From contig BDDC01000697.1 of NCBI GenBank assembly GCA_001662425.1, forward strand, positions 1 through 47,652: a stretch of 47,652 bases of DNA. The letters are read 5' to 3'. The position numbers and the translations under genes were made by a program. The notes under the pieces are model-generated. The model was not told the origin of the DNA, ran no database searches, and worked only from the letters and a program-made list of their open reading frames with translations. The stretch is from Chlamydomonas sphaeroides. Taxonomy: Eukaryota > Chlorophyta > Chlorophyceae > Chlamydomonadales > Chlamydomonadaceae. This document shows, one piece after another, positions 30,429 to 39,600 of this stretch (the stretch's first letter is position 1; each line of letters starts with the position of its first letter).

Positions 30429-32102
30429 CTATCTCCGCTGCAAAGCGTCCTTCGGGGCGGCCGCGAAGCGCCGCAGCGCCTCTTCGGCCACATCGTCGCA
30501 GCGCACCGTCAGGTCTGCGGCATCACAACACGGGCGAGCGTCACGGCGGCATCTCGTAAAGGCGGCGAGCAGCTGCGAGCAGCATCAGCGCCCCATCGCA
30601 GCAGGCCAGCAGCGCCTCGCGCAAGTCAGCAGGCCCTCCGTGGCCCCCGCTCCTTGGTGCCCAAAGGCCTTAACCCGGCTCACACACCGCCACGGTACCC
30701 GTTGAGCACTGTCCCCCTATCGCGCCGGGGTTTCCGCCTTCCCCCGCCCACCTGGCATGCCGCGCAGGGCGCTGACCGCCATCCACTGCGCGCCGTCCGC
30801 ATCGTCGCCCGCCACCAGCGCCGCGTCGGGGTCAGCGGCCACGGCCGCCACCTGCCGTCAGCAACACAAGGCAGGCGCCAGGCCGGCACAGCAGGGGGAA
30901 AATCGTCGGGGGAGCGCCGGTGGCGCTGCGTGCATCCTGGTGCCGGTGCGGCCAACGCTTTTGCCGAGCGACAAGCCTAGCAGCGCAGCAGGGCCCCCGG
31001 CTGCGCTGCTTGGCCGCGCTCTGCGGCTGCGAGGCAGGGCGACCGGTACCCTGCCACGCCGCGTGGACCAGGAGGTAGGAGGCCAGGGGACGCGCGCATG
31101 TGGCGCCTGCACGCAGCGCCTGGCTGGGCTCGGTCGGCACTTGCGGAAGGTCCGTTCCCTCCCCAGCCCGCCGGCGCACCTCCACGATGGCGTAGTGGTA
31201 CTGCATGTGGCCCTGACTGTCGCGCTTGATCACGTCCACGGCCGCGAAGGGCACGGGCGACGCCGCCACGTCCCATGACATGGCCTGCGCCTCGCCCGTG
31301 GGGGCCGCCGCACGCAGCGCCAGCCCCGCCTCCTCCGCCACCTCCCGCACTGCGCAGCGCACCAGCGACTCGCCTGCGGGGAACGCAGAGCGCGGGAGCA
31401 GCCGGCAGGAGCATGTGCAGCGCGGGACCAGCTGGAGGGGGTGCTGCTTCGCAAGCGATAGACACAGTTGAACGCCCGGCCGCTACGCAGCAGGCGGGCA
31501 GGTTGGCAGCGCACGGCAGGGAGTGTGCTGCGCCAAGGGGCCGGCGGCGGTGCAGCGCCGCGAGGCCCTGGCGCCTTGGCAGAGGGGCGAGAGATTGCCA
31601 CCGTGCTGGATCAAGCCCTGGTGCTTGCAAGCCGACTGCCCTTGCGGCTTACCCAGCTCCAGCGAGCCTCCTGGGAAGCACCATTTGCCCTTGTCCGGCT
31701 CCTTGCCCCGGCGCACTAGGAGGATCTGCCATGGCAGCGGAGGATGTCCCGAGTGAGTACCGAAGGGGCGGAGGGCGCGAGGTCAACTCAAAACGGCATT
31801 GGAGCTTGGACCACATGCGAGGGGCACACCTCCTCATCTTGGCCCAGCACGGGCGGACGCCTGGGGGCAGGGCGTGCCGCGGGGGAAAAGCGGGGGTCTC
31901 GTGCAAGCGGTGCCGTGGTCGACCGTGTTCCAGCTGCATGTTGACGCCTTTACCGGAAAACAATAACGCCGACGCCGACGCGAGGCTCGGTGGGGTAAGC
32001 GCGACTTGGGCCAGCGCCAGTCGCGGACACGACTGTCGACGCGGCACGTTCTCGGGTTCGCACACTTAGCGACCACAGCGGTCGCAAGCTACGGAACAGC
32101 AT
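30429..32102 (-). CDS. Organelle-targeted Nudix hydrolase (ADP-ribose pyrophosphatase-like)
   Basis: Nudix enzymes cleave nucleoside diphosphates linked to another group, often ADP-ribose or NAD(P)H. Exons on the minus strand are 32102-31954, an unresolved very small exon between 31953 and 31726, then 31725-31653, 31373-31180, 30851-30752 and 30514-30429. The resolved exons total 602 bases, so the missing piece must be 1 more than a multiple of 3, giving about 203 residues. The start MLFRSLRPLWSLSVRTRERA is a good mitochondrial or plastid presequence. RVGVGVIVFR forms the first strand, followed by ILLVRRGKEPDKGKWCFPGG. The Nudix box is complete: GGSLELG, ESLVRCAV and REVAEEAGL, split by a phase-1 intron. 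The C-terminal part has DDADGAQWMAV and DLTVRCDDVAEEALRRF. The substrate cannot be fixed. It is divergent from the acidic protein gene, with start codons 123 bp apart. Confidence 0.85.
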
Positions 32103-32225
32103 TTCACCTCGTGCGACAGCTGCAGGGCCGGGGGACTTGCAGTTTGGGTACGATTGCGGAAGGAAGCATTAACCAAGCTGACACACATCCGTTTCCAAAC
32201 ACTATAAAACCCAGATTAAAGCAAC
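32103..32225. promoter_or_regulatory. Compact bidirectional promoter region
   Basis: Only 123 bp separate the Nudix start codon (minus strand) from the start codon of the acidic protein gene (plus strand). Both promoters and 5' UTRs must lie in this stretch or extend into the opposite transcription unit. Confidence 0.6.
32203..32209 (+). promoter_or_regulatory. TATA-like box TATAAAA
   Basis: A perfect TATAAAA lies 17 bases before the ATG at 32226. If functional, transcription would begin at or just after that ATG, since a TATA box usually sits 25-30 bases upstream of the start site. It may therefore be a chance match, or indicate use of a later start codon. Confidence 0.35.
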
Positions 32226-33104
32226 ATGTCAAAGCCACAAGCGAAGTCTCATCTCTTGTTCGAGGAGCCCGACGATGCTCCCGAGACGAGCGACCCGAAG
32301 CTGGCGCAGCAAATTAACAAGTAGGATACTACGTACCCGATGCCCTCTCCGGTCTCCTGCTTATGGCCTGTGCTGCCCTCTTTTGGACAGGTACATGGAG
32401 GAGCGCAACTCGAAGAAGACCCTCCTGAAGGAGCGACCAAGGACTGGTAAGCTTTATGCGTGCAATTATACTAACGTTGGGCACCTCTGATGGCGCTCGG
32501 CCCGTCGGGGCCTCCGCACCTTCGGCACGTACTGACTGGGTCCCGTCCCTCGGCCTCGGCGGCAGGCATTAGACACAAGCTGGGGCAGCCGGTGGACGAC
32601 GATGACGATGAGGAAGAGCAGGACAAGGTGGGGAAAACGGGTATCACGGACGACGAGGACGACGAGGGAGAGCCCGACTATGACGTGGCGTCCCGCCTCA
32701 CACTCAAAGCCTCCTCTGAGGCTTTCATGGACGTGAGTCACTCCCGTGCAAATACAGCTAGGATCACGCCGGGCACCTAATCTTCACATAACCCTGGGAG
32801 GGGCCGGATCGGCCGGGCAGGACGGGGCAAGGGCAAGGGGTACGTGTCAAGCTCCTGCCCGGCCAGGAGCGCGCAGCGGCGGCGGCTCATGAAGAATCCC
32901 AGGCTTGGACGGGGGGCACGGGGAGCTGGTCCGGGAGTCCATGGCCATCGCCCCACGAGGCAACATCCCGCCCCGCTGCCGGCGCCGCCCGTGCAGGTCA
33001 TGGCGGAGGCCCGGGAGCAGTACCACAAGGAGAAGGAGGCGGCCGGGGCCGCAGCCAAGGCCAAGTCGGCTGTGCCGGCCAAGTCGGCCATGAAGAAGAC
33101 ATAG
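32226..33104 (+). CDS. Acidic charged protein of unknown function, 141 aa
   Basis: Four exons, 32226-32320, 32391-32446, 32566-32732 and 32997-33104, join in phases 2, 1 and 0 to 141 residues, from MSKPQAKSHLLFEEPDD to KSAMKKT and stop. Residues 1-50 mix acidic and basic stretches (MEERNSKKTLLKERPRTG). Residues 55-90 are very acidic (DDDDDEEEQDK, DDEDDEGEPDYD). Residues 90-120 (RLTLKASSEAFMDVMAEARE) are probably helical. The tail is Ala/Lys-rich. No signal peptide or membrane segment is present. The composition suggests a small nuclear or histone/RNP-associated protein, but I recognise no family and make no functional call. All splice sites are GT-AG, which makes the model itself credible. 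Confidence 0.7.
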
Positions 33105-33719
33105 CGGCGGCCCATGTGGGTCGGGCGTGTCGCCGCTCGGGGGCGTGATATGTGGAACGTTGGCAGGGGTTTTGGAATGCTGCTCGTCTATGGCCAGCCC
33201 CAGGGACATGGAGGCCTCAGCGGCCCAGTGTCATCGTCGCTGCTGTGGGTTGCTGCGGCAACCCCGGCCGCGCGTGTGGGTAGTGGGGAGAGGCCGGCGG
33301 TGCTGGGGTGGCGCCGCGACGGCGCCTAACAATTATGCACAGGCTTTCTATGAAGCGCCCCAGCACTGCTAACACTCGTCGTAGGCTCTTGGCTGTTCAG
33401 GCGTGTTGCTTGACCGCGCGAAGCGTAGTGAAGGGGGGTGGGGACGGAGATGCAGTGAGCTGCATGCATTGGGCGGTGTGGGCCGCGCTGGCTAGGGAGG
33501 GCACCCAGCGGCCCCTGCAGGTGTATCAGGTGTGCGGGGAGCCAGGGCCGCGAGCACAGCGTCCGTGTCGTTGTGCTGTTGGGCGCCTGCGTACGTTCGC
33601 ATGTTCGTGCACTGCTGGGTGCCAGGAGAGGCGCTGGAGCTTCGTGGGCGCGTCGCCTGCCACGCGCTGCGTGGTAGATGCTAGATGGCCCGGCAGCATC
33701 CGAAGGTACTGGGGTTTGC

Positions 33720-33724
33720 TGTAA
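33720..33724 (+). terminator. TGTAA polyadenylation motif
   Basis: First TGTAA seen after the stop of the 141-aa acidic protein gene, 616 bases downstream. This is plausible for an algal 3' UTR but is not otherwise supported. Confidence 0.35.
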
Positions 33725-34872
33725 AGCTCGATACTTGGAAGCACATTATGCCGCGATCCAGGGACCCAAAGCAAGTTTCAGGTGCGGCCAGGGAGCCGCG
33801 CACGTCTGGGCCCACGACCAGCTGCTAGCACGAACAAGGTACATCACAGGTTCTGCTGCGACAAGAGCGGCAGTACGGTGCGCCACGCGGCACACGAAGC
33901 ACAGACAACACGGAGGATGGTTCACCGCAGGTTTTCCCCTGGTTCACCGGATAGACACGGAGATGCGTCGGGTCCTGTGGCGGGAACACCCCCACCACAC
34001 CATGCATACTACTCTCGTGGCTCCGTGAAGCATCTCGAGAGACCTCATGCTTGTAGCAGGTACTCCTGTTACAGGTCCTGCATCAGGGGGCTACGTGTGA
34101 CTCGGGTGGCAGCAGGAAAGGCAGGGCGATTGAACCTGTTGCGGCTACGTTCGCGCTGGCCGCAGCCACAGCGGCCCTGCAGGGATACCCCCGTACCTTT
34201 CGCGCCGGCAGCGTCGGTGGCCTGCGCAGCAGCGGGGGGCAGCCCCTTAATTGTGCGTTGGGGTTCCCTGTGCTGCAGGGAGCCCGGGACAGCGGGCGGA
34301 TCGGCCACACAGTGTCCAATGCCAGAGCGGACAGTACAGGCCCGGCACGGAATCAACGTCGTAACCCCATTCACTCTTACTCGGGTATCAAGATCTCCAG
34401 TTGAACGCCCGGCACGGGCCCGGCGTACCTGGCTCTGTGGTGTTGGGAGAGTTGGCGGCAAAGGCGGCGATCGTGGGCAGGAGGAACGAACGGACGAAGG
34501 GTTGCGGTGCCCTTGTCGTGGTGTGGACCCTTGCGGCGAGCAGGACCCTGGCCCGGTGAGGATGCACTCGGCATGCTTTGGCACCCGATTGGAGGAGGCG
34601 ACTGTTGGCCTTGGCCTGTGATTGGGCGCAGAGCGGAGCCTCGCACCAGTACGCCAATCAGTACGCATACCCTGGCGGCACCCAAGAGGGTGGATGCGCG
34701 CGGACATGAGCAGTCGGCCTTGAAGAGACGGCACTCGCCAAAGACCCTCGCTCTGGCCCTCGCGACCATCTTCATTAGTTGATACACCCCGGATGCCCGA
34801 CCAGCCAGACCTCCCCAACGCAGACCCGGATGCACGAGCACAGATTTCGACACCGCAGTCTCCATCAAACAG

Positions 34873-35150
34873 CCATGGCGCTCCCCTCGCCAGTGGACGT
34901 CAGGGGCCATGGCTCTGTCCTCGCCAGTGGACGTCAGGGGGCCATGGCTCTGTCCTCGCCAGTGGACGTCAGGGGGCCGTGGCTCTCTCCTCGCCATTTA
35001 ATGTCAGGGGGCCATGGCTCTGTCCTCGCCAGTGGACGTCAGGGGGCCGTGGCTCTGTCCTCGCCATTTAGCGTCAGGGGGCCATGGCTCTGTCCTCGCC
35101 ATTTAACGTCAGGGGGCCATGGCTCTGTCCTCGCCAGTGGACGTCAGGGT
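34873..35150 (+). repeat. 35-bp minisatellite, eight units
   Basis: Units begin at 34873, 34907, 34942, 34977, 35012, 35047, 35082 and 35117. The first is 34 bp and the last is slightly short. A broken partial unit follows to about 35180. The core is CCATGGCTCTGTCCTCGCC plus a variable part. Two subtypes exist: AGTGGACGTC (units 1, 2, 3, 5, 8) and ATTTA(A/G)(C/T)GTC (units 4, 6, 7). Since 35 is not a multiple of three, all frames translate to similar peptides, so open frames here are not evidence of coding. Confidence 0.95.
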
Positions 35151-35410
35151 TCTGTCCTCGGCATGGCTCTGTCCTCGCCGGAGCTGTCGTTGAGCACGGC
35201 CGAGCGGAGCACCGCGGGTTGGCCGCTATCACACCCTCATGCTCGCGCGTGTCGCCCAGGGCAGCGAGGCCCCGCTGGCGTCGTCGGCTAGCACGACCAC
35301 CATGTGCAGCTGGGCACGGCCCATGCTGGCGCCGCCAGGAGGCGTCCTGGACCCCGCTTCAGCCAGGCAGGCTGAATTGAGGCTGAGGGGCCGTGCGCGG
35401 TACATCAGCG

Positions 35411-35434
35411 GGGCCTGGCCTGGCCTGGCCTGGC
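35411..35434. repeat. GGCCT short tandem repeat
   Basis: About five tandem copies of a GGCCT pentamer lie in the gene-poor region upstream of the receptor kinase. No associated gene or function is apparent. Confidence 0.85.
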
Positions 35435-36602
35435 AGGACCTGGCTGGGTCGAGCCGCGCGCGAGCCGGGAGAGAGGGGGAGAGCGGCTAGCGAGATGTGT
35501 TGAGACGTGTGGAGACAAGAGCAGAGCTGGGTGTGCGTGGCTCTTGCTCGCTCGAGGTCCTGTTCCCTCCTCGCCCTGTCAATTGCAAGCAATTGGCGAT
35601 ACAACGCCGACGGGGTATGAGCCTACCGCAGCCACATCTTTCAGCAGAGGACAAGGTGGCCCCATCTGGATTGGCGCAAAGAACTGCAAAAGAGAGAAAG
35701 AGGTTATCTCCCGCCCGGATATGCACCGAGGCATGAGAGGCGAAGCAGGCAGCAAATCGACAAAGCGCAGAGCGCAATGGGCAGCAGATTGCAAGTTACC
35801 TGCTGCGTGTTACCTGCCGCTAGGGTATGAGGTGGCGCGGTGGGGCCGCGGCTGACCGCGGTCGCTGGCACAGCGAGTGATACCGCCGTGGACACCTCCG
35901 GCAGCGTTGTGCAGCGCCCAGCCCGCCCACTGCAGTCCCATGGTTACCTGAAGGAAGGATGACAGAAACCGGAAGCGAAAAGAGGCCGGCGTCTGAATGT
36001 AATCGAGCGACCATGACAGCGACCATCACAGCGACCTGGGGCCTCCAGCTGCCCTGAGGGCCACATCGTACACGGAGTTGCCGGGATCCCACAGGTCCGA
36101 ATCCTTCCGCGCCCAACTTTGCGCACTCTGCATCCTGGCTCGACAATGCATTACATGATGTGTCACAGCGTTGCTTGGCGGTGTGGGTTGGACGGGCAAA
36201 TTTGCTGTTGACACTCGTGCGTCATTACGCGCCGGTGCAAGCGGAGTCTACACTGCCAGAGCATTAGCAGTAACTAAAGTAACTGACAGCTGAGCGTCAT
36301 TCTCCCCTGTAACTTACCCAAAACATGAAAACTGCAGCACGAAAACCGCCCGGCGCGGGGCAGTACGCACATGGCGGCCACCAATCCATCGGCCGTTGCA
36401 ACTTCCTCGCTTCGCACGAATGTCTGTACTGTCACTCTGCCGAATTTGTGTTCAATGCTCCTACGCTGCGTTAACTGCTTGGAAGAAGCGGGGACGCTCT
36501 TTGGTTGTGGTTATGCAGCTGCCAGCTTTTACTTTGACTCATCGTGACGACGTTATATGGCGCTTGGGGTGCATCGGGACGGGGCGACGGCGACTGGCCA
36601 TA

Positions 36603-39600
36603 ATGCGCTGCTTGCTAGTCGTCTGCGTTTCGCTGGCATGCTGCTTTGCCTTTCATGTGCAAGGAGAGACTCGTAAGTGCGTTGCTTGCTTCATTGGATG
36701 TTCCTTTCTCTCGAGGCGAAAAATTGTGAAACCAGCCATTGCTGCTCGCAGCGCTCGAGTTCACAGCGCGAGGGACGCAGTTTCTGGGATTCCTTACGCC
36801 TTTACCATTCAATGAAGCTGTGGCAGCGTGTGCATCGACAATCATGCCCGACGGTCGGAACCCGGCGGGACGAAATGCAACGCTCGTCCCGGCGGCCTTG
36901 CTGCCCCGTGCCCTCTTGGATTTGGGCATGGAGCAGGCGTCTGTAGCAGCGGTGCGTGGCGTGGGGACACCAGGGCGGATCGGCGGGTTCCTGAATGACA
37001 CCGCACGCACGCGGGGTTGACGAGGGAAGTCCTTCGGCTCGCACATGCGGCGGTACGGGACCTGCCCGTGCAATATCTCTCCAGCCGCCCTGTGATTTCA
37101 GCCGTCACCCAGTGCGCCGCAAACCCCCATCTTCCATCTCTGCCGTTTGTCGCATCGCGCAGTTGCCTGGAGCAGCAGTGCGCCCTACCCGCACCGCTTT
37201 TTCCTCCCCCCAACCGCCTCACCAGCCCGCCGGCAAGCCGCCCCTTTCCATGCCCACCGCGGACCTCTGTCGCAGTCGCTGCTCGCCGCCTTCCGGGACG
37301 CGGTGACGCCCCAGGCATCCGACGTGTCCAGATGGGCCCTGTGGACCTGGGACGAGTGAGTGCATGCCAGCCTGCCTGCGTGCACAGGCGACAGCCGCGG
37401 GGCTCGATGTCAAGGCCGCCGCGATCGACAGATGTCAGCGGCACTTTCATGTCTTAGGTCATGCGGGTTAGTACATGGCAGGGGAGGCCTCGAGCTGCTG
37501 CCCGCACCTTCTGCCCAACCCCAAAACCGCAACGCAGCGCCACGGTCTGCCGGGCCGCGAGCCACAGCCCAGACGGCAACGGCACGGCGCCCCACGTCTA
37601 CACGGGATACAGGCTGTCGAGCGGCGGCGCAGTGGGCGGCCTTCCCGGCCCACAGACGGTGTGGCCTAGCCCCATCGGCGCGCTCGGCTCCGGCCACCGG
37701 CCCTGCTCCCGGCGCCTGTGCTACATATGCATGGCGGAGAGCGACGTGCTGGCGTCTGGGCTGTCGGTGAGCAGCCGAGCGAGGGCCAGCGAGCGGCCGA
37801 GGGAAGGGGAAGGCGCCGCGGGCTGGGACCAGGGGCGGGGAATGACACAGCACGGGCAGGGGGCAGGGGCGGGATGAGTTGCTTGGTTACAAGCAGACAA
37901 GGGTACGGGTGCGGCGGCCTGACGCGGATGCAGCCACGTGCAATCATTCGCCTTGGCGAGCGGGCGGTGATGGACCTGCACCCGCCCGCATGTGCGCATG
38001 TGGCTCCATGGCCGGACTGAGCAGCCTCCTTGGTGTTAACGAACGCCACCCCAGGATGCGTCGCTTGCCTCCGAGTGGCACCGCCGGCACGTCGTAGGAG
38101 CTGGCGGCGGCGCCAACGTCGTCAGCGGCCCGGCCAGCTCGGCCCCCGACATGAGCGCCAGCACGTATGCGCTGGGGCCCGCGGCCAGCGGGCTGCGGCT
38201 GGTGCGCTCCGGCCTGGTGGCGGGCAACCCCGACGGCGACGGCGGGCTGGTGGCCCCGGAGCTGGCCAACCTCACGACCACGTTCGATGAGTCCGAGCTG
38301 TTCTGGCGCCACGGGCCTGTGGTGACGGCCGCCTTCAAGTGCGTGCGTGCATGCGTGGGGGCCACGGTGGCACTATGTCGGCGGTCGGCCGCACCTACCG
38401 CTGCAGCTCGCAGGTCCCTCCCTGGCGCCCATGCCCGCATGCCCGCGGCAGCGGGCCGACCCCAGCTGCGCGCGCTCGTCCTGTCATCAGCCGTGCGTGG
38501 GCCGCCACACGTGCCGTGCCGTGCAACTGCCGAACATCAGCTAGCTAGCGATGCCTGCTTTCCCCTTGCCTCCTGCCCATGTCGCCCCATGTCGTCGCTC
38601 CATGTGCGTGGCACGCGCTCGCTCGTGTCGCAGGACCGAGTATTACACAGTGCTGAGCGGGCTGCGGGTCGTGCGGGAGGCGGAGGCAGCGGCCTTCTCC
38701 AGCTGGTTTGTGTACCCCAACCTCACCGTGTCGGATGAGACGCAGCTGTTCCACTGGCAGCTGCTCGGCGCGTACACGCTGCCGGCCGATTCCGTCGTTG
38801 GTGCCGCTGCAACACCCGGCTTCGACGTGCGAGGTGGGTAGGGCGCGGCGGCGCGGTTTGGTTGGCGTGACAGGGTGGCGGTTGACAGGGAAGGAAATGG
38901 ATTACGCTTGGACCTACCCGGGAAGGCCGCCGAGAATTGAAGCCGTCGCGCGCAGTGCTGACGTGCATATGTGCGTACGCACCCGTACGTGTACGGCAGG
39001 CTTCAACTGGGAGCTGTATCACGTGGAGCCGTCGTACCACGACTACATCGTGGCGGTTGAGGTGCGGCCGCGCAGGGTGGCAAGGGAGCGTTCCGGCCAG
39101 CAGTGCGTTCATCAGCGGGCCATGCATGGCTGGTGTTGGCTGCTTGCTTTCCGTTAGCTGTGCACCGACACCGTTCGTTTCTTTGGCGCCCGACGCACCA
39201 GGGCTGCTTCCGTGTCAACAACATCGAGCGGCTGTTTTTTGTGACGCGCTCCGGACGGCAGTACGAGATCGGCCGCGGCAGCTGCACCACCTGGTTTCGG
39301 TGAGCGGCTGGGTTGGTGCGTGGCTATTGGGACGCGTACACGCGTGCATGCGCGCCAGTTGCTTGGCTTCCGGGCTGCCTGGATCAAGCCCGCGGCAGCC
39401 CGGTGGCTAATGGGGAAGTTTGCATCGCACGCAGCAGCTCCTTTGCTGCCTTCCGCACACAGCCATGCAGGCAGCAGGCCCGGGGTGAAGAGGAGTGCCC
39501 TTGCCCTTACCCTTGCCGGCGGACTGGCAGGGAGGAGGCGCCCCCTGGCGGCTACCTGGCCGGCTTCGCGGGAAGGACAACTCGGTGGCAGGACACGCCG

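Larger units (their letters stand above)
33105..36602. other. Gene-poor 3.5-kb region
   Basis: It contains the presumed 3' UTR of the acidic protein gene (TGTAA at 33720), a 35-bp minisatellite at 34873-35150 and a GGCCT run at 35411-35434. Long open frames around 33780-34820 on both strands have no recognisable motifs, overlap each other, and fit chance in GC-rich DNA. From about 35570 to 36600 the sequence is less GC-rich and probably includes the receptor-kinase promoter. Confidence 0.5.

Noticed and set aside
33782..34818. Long overlapping open frames of 249-279 codons on both strands
   Set aside because: They overlap each other antisense, show no domain, repeat or targeting signal, and long stop-free runs are expected at this GC content.
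34793..35291. Repetitive protein encoded by the minisatellite
   Set aside because: The 35-bp unit cycles through all frames, so every frame is open. There is no independent sign of coding.
35944..36214. Possible tRNA remnant, because one frame resembles tRNA-antisense peptides (GRGRIRTCG) and GTCCGAATCC looks T-arm-like
   Set aside because: The presumed T-stem pairs poorly and no matching 5' acceptor strand (GGCGCGGA) lies upstream.
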